A stretch of 64,000 nt of DNA from Charina bottae (Eukaryota; Chordata; Lepidosauria; Squamata; Charinaidae), in assembly GCA_023362775.1 (NCBI GenBank), contig JALMGJ010000003.1, forward strand, positions 46,951,916 to 47,015,915, given 5' to 3'. The position numbers and the translations under genes were made by a program. The stretch's first letter is position 1; every line of letters begins with the position of its first letter. Of the stretch, positions 44,254 through 57,193 are shown piece by piece. The notes below the pieces were generated by a model that saw only the letters and a program-made list of their open reading frames with translations, made no database searches and was not told the origin of the DNA.

Positions 44254-45095
44254 TACACCCATGTAAAACCTCTTTGCCGAGGCTCCATTCTCTTTTAATA
44301 CAAGCAAAAACAGAAGCCACGAGTGTCAGCCTTGCATGTTCGTCTGCCATGCTTCCCTGACTGTTGTACACGTGTAGTTTGCAGGTCTGCACTTAATTGC
44401 TTCAAGTTGCCTCCCTCTTGGCATTTCTGCATCGCTTGCCAAAGACTGTGATAAGCACCTGCTCTTTCAACAGACATTCTATCAGGCGGAGGGATGCTTG
44501 GAGTGGGAACTGAATTGTTATGTCTTAACTGTGGCTGATGTCAGAGGGACGTTTTGATAATGCAGCTTTACGTGCGAAAATTCTTATTCGAGGCTTCTCC
44601 TCGCCTGAAGTGTACTGATTCTGAATAAATGAATCTTTTAGGGTAATTGTCTGAGGGATTTCTTGATTGGGAATTCTGGCACTGAGGGTTATCTCAACAA
44701 GTTAACTAGAAACTGTTGATATGGTTCATATATTAATGCAACATGGACTACTCTGGCTTAGCATATATGAAGACTTGACTTTTTCCTCAGACATTGGGAC
44801 CAGGAGCCTGGTGTGCAAGTTATATATTACAGGAGAATGTTGTTTGGAGCCCCAGTTGCACTGCATTATACTGTAATACTTTTTTGTTTCACTGCATACA
44901 CAAAAGGAGGAACAAAGCAGCAGCAGCAGCAAAAGGCTTGCACGCAAAATACTGGGCTCATCCTAGTTTATTAAGCCCTAATTTGATCATCTCAGTCAAA
45001 TGTATTTTCTGTCTCTAATCTGCCCAATAACTGAAGAATAAACAAAACTAATTTGTTCAGAATTAGAAAGTCTATGCATCCATATCCCTAATTTA

Positions 45096-45503
45096 CAGGT
45101 AGTCCTCACTTAATGACTATTCATTTAGTGATGGTTTGGACTTACAACGGTGCTGAAAAATCAATTTACGACCAGTCCTCACACTTCTGACCATTACAGC
45201 ATGCCCGTGCTAATGTGATCACGACTTGGGTGCTTGGTAACTGGTTCGCATTTATGACCGTTGCAGCATCCCATGGTCACGTGATCACCATTTCCAGCCT
45301 TCCAATCGGCTTCTGGCAAGCAAAATCACTGGTGAACTGCGTGATTCGCTTAACGACCACATGGTTCGCTTAATACCCATGGTGATTCACTTAGCAGCCG
45401 CCGCAAAAAAGGTCGTAAAATCGGGTCAGATTCGCTTAATAACCGTTTCGCTTAGCAAACAAAATTCCGGTCCCAATTGTGGTCATTAAGTGAGGACTGC
45501 CTG
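45096..45503. mobile_element. TA-flanked MITE, GTAGTCCTC family, best copy (408 bp)
   Basis: TA|CAGGTAGTCCTCACTTAATG at the left and CATTAAGTGAGGACTGCCTG|TA at the right: inverted ends of about 20 bp with a TA duplication, typical of Tc1/mariner-type or similar MITEs. The interior repeats TTCGCTTAA-type motifs and has CACGTG at 45278-45283. Confidence 0.9.
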
Positions 45504-46468
45504 TATCATCTTTGATATACTATGTTAAGTACAATTAGCTATAAATGTATCATCTAATAGAAATAAAATGGTAACAGAAAAACTTACTAAGCAGTTAAAA
45601 ATATTTTGCATGTGCTATGAATTACAAAATCATGAACCACACAGTAAATTATTTTTAAAAGGGAACACGAGCCAAATTCTTCATAGTAATTTCACAGAAG
45701 CCCAATATTCAGCTAAAGTGACCAATTTTAATACCAAAAGTACAAGCAATTTCAAAACTGTAATTGATAATGCAGCAGCCTTCCATTGCATATGCCAACA
45801 TAAAATATCTTCAGAGTATTTATACGCAATTTCCATGAATTCACAACACAATGGCTATTTATTCATACTGTAAAAGTGAACAAGGTGATTGATATCTCAA
45901 AGACCTTTCATGTGGACAGAGAATGGAGGACTTCGTTTTCTCTTTGAAGTATGAAAAATGAGAAAAACCTTTAGAATATTTTTTCTTCACATGATAAATT
46001 ATGCAATTATGAGAATGATGTTGTTGTTGTGTCCTATTTTGCACTGATCTTTCAACTTGCTATAATTCTGAAAGCACTAGTTTGGCTCTGTGGTTTCAAC
46101 AATTGAGTAACTAGCCAAGTTATTCCAAAATAAGAGCGGCATCCTTTCATTTGTCTATGTTTATTGTCTTTCTCTTAATACAAAACGGGGGGGGGGGGGA
46201 ATACCCCAAGCACAGCCTATATTCAGTGACTGTTCCAAGGAAGAGAGAAAGGATAGAAAATGTGATTTGTCATTCTGAATTATTTTTTATTTGCTTCTGT
46301 CAATATGAATCAACATAAAATCCAAGCAGATTCCACAATGCATGGAAGGAAACCACACACACATTTAATTTCAGAGCCTCAAATTCCTCTTAAAATCACC
46401 GTTACATGAATTCTATATACCCATACCTGATAGGAGCATTCAACTCTTTAAACTGAAGGAGTCTTTTC

Positions 46469-46739
46469 CTTTTTTTTAATAGTAATTTTATTAAACGTTT
46501 TAATTACAGTGGTAAAAGATAATACAAACTAGAAAGTTGTATTTCTATTCTAAGAAAGAATAGAAAGCAAAAGGTGTAAGAAAGCAAAAGAAAAAAGAAA
46601 AAAACTAATTTTCCACCCTCATTATGACAAGTATAAACCATTTCACAATCGCTTCACCTCCTCTTAATTAACAGATATAAAACTCTTCATCCGATAACTC
46701 ATCTCCTAACTATAGGCAAATCCAATAAGTAACATCTTC
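46469..46739 (-). mobile_element. 5'-truncated L1 3' UTR fragment
   Basis: Flanked by a 17-bp duplication with two mismatches (ACTGAAGGAGTCTTTTC at 46452-46468, ACTGAAAGTGTCTTTTC at 46740-46756). On the plus strand it begins with a T run (the poly-A tail) and AGTAATTTTATTAAACG. It contains CACCCTCATTATGACAAGTA, shared with the element at 28936-30517. Confidence 0.8.
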
Positions 46740-46756
46740 ACTGAAAGTGTCTTTTC

Positions 46757-49620
46757 TCAGGACAGCAAATCAACTGCAGAAAACAATTATTGATATCCAT
46801 TAATAATTATTTTTAACTTAAAAGAAACTGTGGGAAATAAAGTAAAATTATCCAAGATAATTCATTTACACAAAGAGAAACATGTTCCTATTGTACCCAC
46901 ACATCCCCAACAAAACTGCAAGCAGGCGAGAATAAATTAGATTTTTCTGAGATCAATAGAACTTACAACAAAAGTTTTAAGCTAGGAGGTGCCAATTAGG
47001 TATACACCAGACTATACCCCAAAGTAAACACCGATGCAACAACAACCAAAAAATATGCCCACAGATCCCTAATAAGACTGCAAACGTCCAATGGGGTACT
47101 TTGGAAAGCACATTGGTGCAAGCAAAGTGTGCCTCCTCAAAGTATTGAGAAAACCTAATCTTGTATGATGTTTCAAAGGCTTTCCCAGGTTGGCTGCATG
47201 TGTATTTACACGCACAACCATCTGCTGGGACTTGCAGTGAAGAGAAGCTGGTTTGGCTACCTGTGGGGAGAAAGGAACAAAATGGAAGCAAAACAGTTGT
47301 ATGCACCACTAGCACCTGCTCACTCAAGAATAGATTAAGATAATCTTACCTTTTCATTCTATGCAAATGAAGGGTTAATATCGAAGACATGGGCTCCCAT
47401 CACAAGATATACTTAACTCGGTTAGACAATTAAGCAATCTTCCCATTTGGCACAATACACTGAACTACAAAATAACTAAATAGGCTGGGTTCAAGCAACG
47501 TAAAATACAAAAATTAAGCAAAGTTAATACTAACCCAGATTAGCATACTGTGCAATTACAGTAATTAGCTCAGGTAAACCAAGCACTGAGAATGTGCAAT
47601 GTTCTATGATGCAACGTTTGACTCCTCTAAAACTTGTACAGCCAGAATGCATTAATAAAAGTACTAAAACATGAGACTTTCCATCCTGAAGAGTATTATT
47701 TTTCATAGACACAACTAATGAGAGATTTGATTGACAAGGTGTGCACCCTTCTGAATACTACTATAATCTGAAAAATATACCTGGAAAATGTTTCACAACA
47801 GATGCCATCACACTCATTCTTCTTAAAACAATAAATGGGATAAGGTAGTAGGTTGTAATCTTTTGTACTGTTTCTGATAGAAACTATCAGTAGGTTAAGA
47901 CATAAAATAGGAAGACTCACATCTCTGTTAACTCTGCATTTTTATAAAGTGGAACTCCGGCAAGAATTACTATCATAGAGTGGTTGACAGAAGTTATAGT
48001 ACTCAGTTATACATGGTTTCAAATGCAAAAGGAATGATTTTGAGTTTTGCACATTATTTCTAAGGATAACTTCCCCCTTTTCTTCTTGAATCCACTATCT
48101 TAAACAGGGAAGTGAATACCCATCTGTCATTGTTTTTGAACAGTTTACAAATAATGCTCAAAATATTTCTCAGATTAGAACCAAAATTATTTGGATAATA
48201 TAATTCTAACAATTATGAAAAAGAACAAACTTGGGAGTTTTTATTTTCCTACACTGAGATGCCTCCTCAAACTTCTTTACAGATACAGTAGTACAAAGAA
48301 CTGGGTCCAGTTTTTTTGTGGCGATGGTTCTCAATTCTTTTACCCAGAGAAATCACCAGTCTTTTGCTTCCACTCAGAAACTGCCTGTCTATTTTTACTT
48401 TTTAGACTGCAAAATAAAACACTTTTTTCAAATTCCTCACAGAACTAGGCTGAAGCATTCATAGAGGGCTTTACCTTACAGTCAAACAAAACTCGTGGGG
48501 GATCCTAAAGTTTGAAATCTTAAAGTGGACGTAGAGCATCTGGAGATAATTCCTACATGCTTACTATCAATCTATTAACATAGCTACCATACAGGTAGTC
48601 TGAAAAACTAAAGAGGTTTCTGTGGTTTGGGTTTATAGTCTCAGATGGCCAATATTCCCATGCTGTCAGGTTGCAAGCTTTTGTTCATATATTAATTTTG
48701 TGATTAAGAACCACTCACCCATTAAGTTCACGATTAAATGAGATGGGTTCAAAGCTTCCTGATGAATGGAACTAAGATGAAAACAACGCATACTTTGCTT
48801 TGGGAATTTGACATGCCAGTATATATATTATACACCAGGTGAACACAGAATCAAAGGAGAAAATACCATTGCAATGGATTTGCCTAACTACAAAAATATT
48901 TTAAAATGAATACTGGTCTCAGTTCTCGTAAAATCTTTATCTTTCCTGATGCTACTAAGCACTGAGCTTGGTCGCAAAACACATACTGTCCATGTTGAAC
49001 AGAAATCCCACAGGAGTATAATTGATTTTTTGCTACATTTTTTTCATCATAACCAATAATACACAATAGAATTCACTTGTTCACCAGAGGTAGCTGCTGC
49101 TGCTATTTGATTCTGTATTTCTTTGCTGAAGCTGTCATGTGTAGTTTAGAATACATGCATTAAAATCCTGGGAGATGAGAGAAATACCTGTGGCATTGTA
49201 TTTACACATACAGATCTCTTTCCATTCAGATGATGATATTCTTAGCACTGATGCTTCCTTCTATAGGGGGGGGGGAGGGGGGCTAACAAGCTCTTTCATC
49301 TTATTTCCCCTTGAATAGGAACAGACCAGGATTGAGCAAGCTTCCTCAGCTCAAGGGCCACAATGGGCTTTGCAAAGCATGTTGAGGGTTGTACTTAAAA
49401 AATGGGTGAATCTGTTCTGCAAGGGCTCTTCTGGAGTTTTAATGCAAAAAAATGGGGGGGGGGCGGAGTTTTGATCCAATCCATTCTGCAGACCATAAAA
49501 AGGATGATGACAGATTGTAGCTTTTCATCCCTGCAATGTACTGCTGTAGAATTTCATAATGATTAAATAGGACTAGAAGCCTTAAGCATACCCACCTGTG
49601 AGTAACAGCCTTTGAATACA
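46757..49620. other. Intronic sequence, nothing recognised
   Basis: AT-rich unique-looking intron; short open stretches (for example the 85 codons at 48191-48448) show no domain. A G-rich run lies near 49267-49282. Confidence 0.45.
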
Positions 49621-49626
49621 ATAGGG

Positions 49627-49890
49627 CAGTGCTTTCCAAACTGCCACCGTTGGCGACACACCAACGGCGGTAGTGCGGGGGCGCACTCAGCGGCCTGGGA
49701 CGCACGGCGGCGTGCACAGCGGCAGCCTCGCTAAAATGCGGAAGTGCTGATGGCGTGCCGCTGCCGCTGCCACTGCCACCACCGTGCACACCACCGCCGC
49801 CGTGCACGCCCCCGCCGCCGCTTCGCGACACACTAAACTGTGTGTTGCAACACACTAAAGTGTCGTAACACAAGAGTATGGAAAGCTATG
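49627..49890. mobile_element. Non-autonomous hAT element, CAGNGCTTTCCAAACTG family, GC-rich subtype
   Basis: Ends CAGTGCTTTCCAAACTGCC and GTATGGAAAGCTATG; perfect 8-bp TSD CAATAGGG (49619-49626, 49891-49898). The interior is very GC-rich with runs such as CCGCCGCCGTGCACGCCCCC, and TGTGTTGCAACACACTAAAG near the right end. It shares termini with the 6573/10124 copies but has a different core. Confidence 0.92.
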
Positions 49891-50404
49891 CAATAGGGCT
49901 TACTAACAGAATAGGCATACATAAGATAATAATGGGCGGTAATATAAATTTAATAAAATAATAATAAATAATAAATAATACATAAGTCAGTCAAAAACAT
50001 AGCACAAACACTTGAGGCCAGCAAAAAGACCTATGTATTGAATTTTGGGTGAATTGTCTTGTCTTGTCTTATCTTCCCTGTCACACTACATCTTCCTCTC
50101 ACCTTATCCCATTTTGTTCCAGCTTATTTTGTCTTTCTTCCCTTTCCCTTCTTCCCATTATCCTGTTTTTTCCTCTTCTTCTCTGGTGGAAGGGCGGAGG
50201 GATATGAATATTTGTATAAGTGTATTTGAGTATATGTCTGGGTGTGTATATATATGTGAGCGTTAAGAGTCGTTTGCAGATACATAATTAATGTAATAAA
50301 TGGAGCAATTCATTTTAATCATTATTATTAATTCAGTTTATATCAATTTAATTTTTGTCTGCCCCTGCCCTTTCTTTGAAGTTTGACTTCTGGGTACTGT
50401 ATAC

Positions 50405-50774
50405 ATACATGTACATTTATATGGGCACATATGCAAGAGTTTCACAAGCGTATATTAATTGGGAGGAAAGAAGAATCTCCAAGGTTGGTTTCAGTTGGGA
50501 TTAGTAACCCTAGGTCACGGCACAGAATTTTGTATGAGTTTTGACAGAATATATAGGTTTTTTAAAGGTTCATCTGAAATTTTGGGCAATCTTCCTTTTA
50601 GATTAATACGCAATAGTGAGGCAACAAGTTTATTGACAATTTTCTCAACTCTGTAAAATTTAAGTAGCAACTTGTTGTCGCATTATAACCAGGTGGACAG
50701 AAGAGACAGAAGTTAGGCCAGATGGATGCACAATAGTTAGTGGGTTTGGGCTTTGAATGAACAGCTATACCAGA
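50405..50774 (+). repeat. Duplicated ~370-bp segment, copy 1 (carries the empty SINE site)
   Basis: It is paired with 52537-53240. Shared blocks include TATTAATTGGGAGGAAAGAA, ACCCTAGGTCA-GGCACAGAA and AGTTAGGCCAGATGG, in the same order and orientation. The site TGACAGAATATATAG at 50542-50556 is the uninterrupted equivalent of the SINE insertion site in copy 2. I cannot say whether it is a local duplication or two copies of an unnamed repeat family. The minus strand has a 95-codon open stretch (50598-50885) with no recognised domain. Confidence 0.8.
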
Positions 50775-52536
50775 TGGGTAAACAACTGCAAACTGTCCTC
50801 TAATTTTAATGTGAAGCATAAAGAGCACCCGTTTTATCAAAGTGGTGCACCAAGGCTGACATAATGAAGAGATTGAACTGGTCAATGACAGAAATAAAGT
50901 GATTTGATGGGAGAGGTTATATACAATAATTCAAGGATCCAAAGTGCATTCAGTATAACTATTTGCCAAAATATAGCCCTTATGAAAACTGCATATGTAA
51001 CCTCTTCTGAGAATGTTTTCTAAATACTGAGTATCATTCTTCAGTGAAAAAGAAGAACGCTACAATAATAGAATTCAGCATCAATAAATACTTAAGTAAA
51101 GCTGCATACTATGGGTAAGCAGAACTGTAGCCTCTGATATACACTTTACATATACACCTACTTACACAAAAACTTTTAAATATACTCAACCTGACTTTGG
51201 TCATGAACATCCCCATTGCTTTGAATAGAACATACCATGTAAACTTAATAAAAATGAACTTCACTATCTCTGCTGTACTACCTAAAAATACCTCAGATTT
51301 CCAGATTAATTTCAGTGTTACTTAGCTTGGTTAAAAAAATTATTTGGATAGGAGAAAAAAAATCCCATAAAGGTATTTCATGGGTAAAGATAATGTGATT
51401 CTCATTGCAAATATGCTTTAAAAAACAGCAACCATATCCTTTTAGCGGTATTAGAATGTGTGTGTGTTTTAGGCTCATTGAGGTCACTTTGTCCTTGGAA
51501 TGTTGTAACCGAGGATTATAGGTGTACACAAAAACACAGCTGTTCCCCTTTTCTGCTTTTTTTTTATTTTTTCTGCATTAAATCTCTCCCACTTCCAACC
51601 ATCCAATTAGTTGCTCACTATCAAAAGACAGTTATATCCTTTCATCTTCCTGAAAACTAGATACGACTGAAGGGTGTCATGGCAACTGGATCTAAGGTCA
51701 TTTCCTGTTTCAATTGTATGCCATTCGGTAAGTAAATAAAATAAACTGATTTATGAAATGGGAACACATGAACAAATGTTATTCCATCCCACAATACATA
51801 CAACAGCCCAAGAATGTTAATTCTGATTTTCATCTGAAGTACTGTAATCTGTACATATATAATACATTTAATGATATTATTTGTAGTATAGCCCTTACAG
51901 ATTTAATATTGTCACTATAAAAGCTCTTTCAAGCAAGCGTTGAATTGTAACCTATTAATTATATGGCATGTTTCAAACAACCAGCAAACTCTGAATACTC
52001 TCAGTCTATGAACCTTTGCATTCTAACAGATTATTTAGAAAGAATATAACCATAGCAAATCATAATTTGCTTTATCTCTGTAGTTATGTTAGAAAAGCTA
52101 AAAACTAAGCAAGGAACCAAAACAGCAATGGCTGCCTTAGTTTGTGAAATAACTGAAGAGCTAAAGATAAGTATCCTTTGGTGTCTGCCAATGAACTTCT
52201 GTCTGCTGCAAAAACCTTACAATAAGGGAAAGGTTAGCCTGGCCCCACCCAATGGCCATAAAAGCAGATCATGGTAGGTTGCTAATTATCTTCTTGCCCC
52301 AAAGACGTCCAACTGCTAATTGCCCTGGGTCTGCAGCATAAGGGAAATTTCCTTTGCACCTATCAAAAGAAAGTTTGCTGGCTTCTGTATGTGTGACTAT
52401 ACTGAGATTAATTTTTAAAATATGACTAGAACACTGAGAATCATAAGGTTTGAAAGAGAAGATAAACTTTTAATAGATTCCTGAGGAAATCAAGCCATAC
52501 AAACAAAAATTGAAAGGTTAGGAGGCACATATTACA

Positions 52537-53240
52537 TGCATGTACATTTACATGGACACATATGCAAGTGTTTCACAGGCGTATATTAATTGGGAGGAAA
52601 GAAGAATCTCCAAGGTTGGTTTCAGTTGGGATCAGTAACCCTAGGTCATGGCACAGAATTTTGTATGAGTTTTGACAGAATGTGTAGGGGGCGTGGTGGC
52701 TCAGCGGGTAAGACGCCAGGCTTGTAGATTGCAAGTTCGAAGGTTCGAATCCCTAGCCCCGCGTGACGGAGTGAGCTCCCGCACAAGCCCCAGCTCTTGC
52801 CAACCTAGCAATTTGAAAGCATGCAAATGCAAGTAGATTAATAGGTACCACTTCGGTGGGAAGGTTCCGTGCGCGTCATGCCGCCCACATGACCGCGGAA
52901 GCGTCTTTGGACAACGCTGGCTCTTCGGCTAACAAACGGAGATAAGCACCGGCCCCTAGAGTTGGACACAACTGCACGACTGTGCGGGGGGAACCTTTAC
53001 CTTCTTTCTTTTTTTTGACAGAATATATAGATTTTTTAAAGGTCCATCTGAAATTCTGGGCAATCTTCCTTCTAGATTAATACGGTGTTCACAATAGTAA
53101 GGCAACAAGTTTATTGACAAGTTTATTTAAGTAGCAACCTGTTATAGCATTATACCAGGTGGACAGAAGGGACAGAAGTTAGGCCAGATGGGTGCACAAT
53201 AGTTAGTTGGTTTGGGCTTTGAATGAACAGCTATACCAGA
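52537..53240 (+). repeat. Duplicated ~370-bp segment, copy 2, split by a SINE
   Basis: Same sequence as 50405-50774 apart from scattered substitutions and small indels, and interrupted by the SINE at 52688-53015. The two copies are about 2.1 kb apart in direct orientation. Confidence 0.8.
52688..53015 (+). mobile_element. Full-length tRNA-SINE family A, plus
   Basis: The 15-bp TSD is TGACAGAATGTGTAG (52673-52687) and TGACAGAATATATAG (53016-53030). The head GGGGCGTGGTGGCTCAGCGG contains the A box, and GGTTCGAATCCC at about 52743 is the B box. The body has TGCAAATGCAAGTAGATTAA and TACCACTTCGGTGGG. The tail is CCCCTAGAGTTGGACACAAC, GTGCGGGGGGAACCTTTACC and a T-rich end. It is the best sense-strand example of the family. 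Confidence 0.95.
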
Positions 53241-53473
53241 CAAGATTAAAATAAAACAAGATTTTTTAAAAGTTTCCGAGTGTTCTGATAAACCTCTCTG
53301 GTCTGCATTTGTTAGATTCATACAGTTCTCAGCACCATCTTTAAAGACAACCAGGCAAAAAAGGGCAAGGACAGTCAGGAGACAGAAAATTAAATCAAGT
53401 AAAGACTGAGGGTACTGGTAGGTTTAGCCTTGAGAAATGACTACTGAAGGGAATGTGACAGTAGTCTTTAAGG

Positions 53474-53767
53474 CAGTGCTTTCCAAAGTGCCGCCATTGG
53501 CGACACACCAACGGCAGCAGTGCAGTGGCATGCATGGGGGCAGCATGCGGGGGCGGCGTGCACGGCGGGGGCGGCAGCGGCCTCCGCTAAAATGCAAAAG
53601 CGCTGATGGCACGCCGCTGCTGCCGCCATGCACACCCCCACCGCCACACGCACTGCCCCGCCGCCGCCGTGCACACCGCCGCCGCCACTTCCGGGTTGTG
53701 TTGCGACACACCAAACTGTGTGTTGCGACACACTAAAGTGTCGCGACACACAGTTTGGAAAGCTATG
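53474..53767. mobile_element. Non-autonomous hAT element, GC-rich subtype, copy 2
   Basis: Ends CAGTGCTTTCCAAAGTGCC and CACAGTTTGGAAAGCTATG; perfect 8-bp TSD CTTTAAGG (53466-53473, 53768-53775). The interior has GGCGACACACCAACGGC, many GCCGCC/GTGCAC runs, and TGTGTTGCGACACACTAAAG, as in 49627-49890. Confidence 0.93.
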
Positions 53768-53775
53768 CTTTAAGG

Positions 53776-54986
53776 GCTTCACAGATAAAACCCATGAAGT
53801 GCATCACCCCAGAATGTACAGTAGTATTCACAAATCAGTGGTCTTGAAATACTGGATGGCAGATTCCCATTGAATGTAAGAGCCATTTAACAGTAGAACC
53901 AAAACCTTAGCCAGATGGTAAATTTACTTCCATCATTACATGTGTTTAATTTGGATTCCTGCCCTGAGCAAAGGATAGACTCAATCTCTTACAGTTCTTC
54001 CAAATCTGTCATTTCATGAATAGGGCTGCTCAACAGGAATGCTTGTTAGTTCATTGAGTTGGTAAGAATGGATGCATCATTACTGATGCACTTCATGCAC
54101 ATGGCTGTGGATAAAAGTAAGCAACCTGGCTTCCCTAGTTGTTTGGGACTTCAAAATCCATCAGTCACAGCAAGCATGCTTGGTGTAAGGGAGTGTGCAA
54201 GTTGTAGTCTAAAAGACTGGAATGGAACCAGGCTGCCTATCTCTGCTATAGAAAGTATAACTACCTTATTCACACACTGACCTTAAAGGCGCAGAAGTCA
54301 GTTCCTTGACCTCTTAAAGTGTTCCTCAAAAGTAGCATTCCCATACTTGACTTTGCTCCATTTTCAGCACATCGTCATTCCAAACCTTCATTAACCCCAG
54401 TTCAAAGGGGCTAGCAACAACCTCACAGCAGATGAGTTGAGTTTGGGCTGTTGCTGGATAGTTACTTCTGCAACTGCCACCTACAGTTCCATCCAGTTCT
54501 TACCTAAGAAATTCAGCTTCCCTTTCAACTGTTCTGCTACTTCATCCCTGCCTCCACTCTCTGCAGTGCTAGTCAGTTGGCTGCCATGTGGTTACTCCTA
54601 CAACTACTTCTACCAAAGATGTTTAGCATCAATATGAAGTTGCTTAGGTCCCTATTTCTTATGAAACTTTTGTGTTTTGCTTCACAATGTTAGGCATGTG
54701 TTCTGCAAACTTACACAGCAAAGCTTCTGCAGGATTTTTACCTTCCTGATTCATACCTAACATTCATACACAAACAAAATCAATCAATTTGTGAGGGAAA
54801 CACACCACCTTGGCTGACAGGTAATGCCAGAGCCAAAAGAAAATAGATGGGAGAGGGGTTAGTTCAATAAAAGTCCACTGGCAACCCTAAAGAACCCAGA
54901 TAAGGCTTAAGTGGAATTCTCAGTAGTCAGGAGATAGGAATTGTTTCAGCCTTCTCGCTGATAATCAGAAATAGACCCTTAAGCAA
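53776..54986. other. Intronic sequence, nothing recognised
   Basis: Unique-looking intron between the hAT copy and the BovB fragment; no gene or repeat can be supported. Confidence 0.45.
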
Positions 54987-54998
54987 TCATAGTACAGT

Positions 54999-55074
54999 TG
55001 TTGTTGTTGTTCAGTCGTTTAGTCGTGTCGTGTCCGACTCTTCGTGACCTCATGGACCATAGCACGCCAGGGTA
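54999..55074 (-). mobile_element. Very short BovB 3' end (76 bp)
   Basis: An 11-bp perfect TSD CATAGTACAGT (54988-54998, 55075-55085) flanks TGTTGTTGTTGTTCAGTCG, CGTGTCCGACTCTTCGTGAC and CATGGACCATAGCACGCCAG, the reverse complement of the 3' end of the BovB copy at 23316. This shows how little of the BovB end is retained in a severely truncated insertion. Confidence 0.92.
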
Positions 55075-55089
55075 CATAGTACAGTACCC

Positions 55090-57190
55090 ACATGTTATAA
55101 GGTACAGTGTAATGCTTAAACATAAATTTATACAAAGCAAAGTCTGGTCAGGGAAACTATTAAGAGGTTCACAAAGGTAAAAGAAATATAGCCTGACACC
55201 CCCCTAAAAAGCATTTTCCCCCAACTGTGTAAGTTAAATATCAGTAATAAGCACCAGCCTACAACACAGAGAGCTAAAAATATTTAATTAGTATGGGGAA
55301 CTCAGTGTATATCCTCCTAAGTGGGTTTTTAAAAGACTGATATTCTACCTATTTATTTTCCTTTAGTTATAACTGATAACACATCTTGCAGAGCTTGGCA
55401 ATTTCTTAAAAGGAAAACTACTTTTTAAAGAAGCCAATATATGGAATATTAGGCAAAAGACAACATTTCAGCCAACTTAAGTACTTAGTATCCTTAACTG
55501 TCTGGACCTGTTATGAAAAAATAAATGTGCCCTTGCACTTAAAGATCAGAAAGGTCTCTTCTGCAAATCCCAGAGTTTTATTTACAGAATGAAAAGGAGG
55601 AAATGTTGACATCACAATTGTCAGCACCAAGGCTCTCTATGTTGCCAACTGCAAATCCCTTCCCCCAGCCATGTCTTTCTTTATTTCTCTCCCCCTTCCT
55701 CCCCCTTTAATTATTCTCCAGTCATGCTTCAAATTGGGAGGGTTTTTTTCCTCTCTCTCTGAGTCAGAAGGACTTGGGAAGCTCCACAGGAACTGCAACG
55801 AGATCCACAACTGGACAATGCTTTCCTGCACAAAGCATTCTTTCATCCAGGCAGTATATCTATTTAAAACCTCCCCTTAATGTTCACACGTTTTATAAAG
55901 AGATTATGAACAACAAACTCACACACTGGATCACCCACAAGATTTTGGGTTCAATACACAGGGGCGAGAAATACAAAACTTATGAGTAGTATATATATGA
56001 GAAAACTCCAAATGCTTCAACAGTGTTTATTATTAGGCTGATACGTTGTATTCTGATATGTTGTATCAGTATGATCAAGGCATTTATTGGAATGTCAGTG
56101 TTTGGGGTTATTAAGGGATACAGTTGGGGAGGAGCTATATGGACAGGAAAGAGTAAATTAAGGCCGGCTATTTTGCAATAGCTAGTAGCCAAACAGTTAG
56201 ATGAGGCTTCAGCTGGTAGGTGGAGCTACTTGTATTCCACAAGCTGAACAGAATGGCCAGATTGGGACATGTAGAAAGCCCCTGCTTGCAATCTAGCTAG
56301 CACACAGTACCAAAGATTTCCTATAAGCCTTTAAGCTCACTTGCAAACATAGTACATCAAAAAAAGTACAAAAACTGGGAACAATCCTAATCTTATCCAT
56401 TTTTTAACCAATCCTAGTTCACTATACTATTGTATTTCTTGGAAGATGTAAAAGCAGTTCATATAACATGGATGTCTGACTTTGTTGCAACATGAAGAAA
56501 AAGATATTAGAAATAAAAATAAAAGAAAGATTTGGCTGACATTTATAAACAAGAAAAAGCAGCAAATCACTGACAATTCTTTTCCTTGAATCCCAACTGT
56601 TTGCAGTTGTTTAACTTTTGACTTGGTAAACATACAATAATTGGAAAGAATTTAAAAATCATTTTATCTCAACTGTATTGCAAATCTTCTTACTGTTCAC
56701 ATTTAAAATTGGAATTGGCAACTTTTTCAGGTGGCAGACACCACTGTACAATCCGGACATTGCTAATATATTTTTAAAAAATCTCAGGAGATCTCAACTC
56801 TTGCAAAATTTCTGCAAACTTACCCTAAAATCTCACAAATATCCTGGGACTTTCCACCTTTCCCAAAAATTTCTATTATTTTTAAAGTTAATTCTGGAAC
56901 TTTGTGGGCACCATTTAAGACTGTCAAATGTACTTTGCTGCACATATGTACCACATTGTTCATAAATTTTAAATCCTGCACTGACAATCTTGAAATGGTA
57001 ATTTCAATGTGAATATCATATCGCTATTCATTCAAGTTCTATCTAGTCCCCAAACCAAAATATTACCTTACAATATAGAATCAATTCATAACAAAGGACA
57101 AAGTAGCACTCATCTGACAAAACTTGATTAGCTGAACAGCAATTATGAAAAATTATTTCATAACTGAATGCAACTAAAATGTATTCTTTA
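55090..57190. other. Intronic sequence, nothing recognised
   Basis: AT-rich; a pyrimidine-rich stretch lies at about 55670-55760. No gene, RNA or repeat family can be supported. Confidence 0.45.
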
Positions 57191-57193
57191 GAA

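Noticed and set aside
44500..44700. Possible second solo LTR (AATAAA at about 44624, hairpin GAGGCTTCTCCTCGCC)
   Set aside because: No convincing TG...CA ends with a 5-bp duplication could be placed.
52688..52760. Functional tRNA gene
   Set aside because: A and B boxes are present, but the sequence continues into a ~330-bp SINE with TSDs and does not fold as a clean cloverleaf with an acceptor stem.
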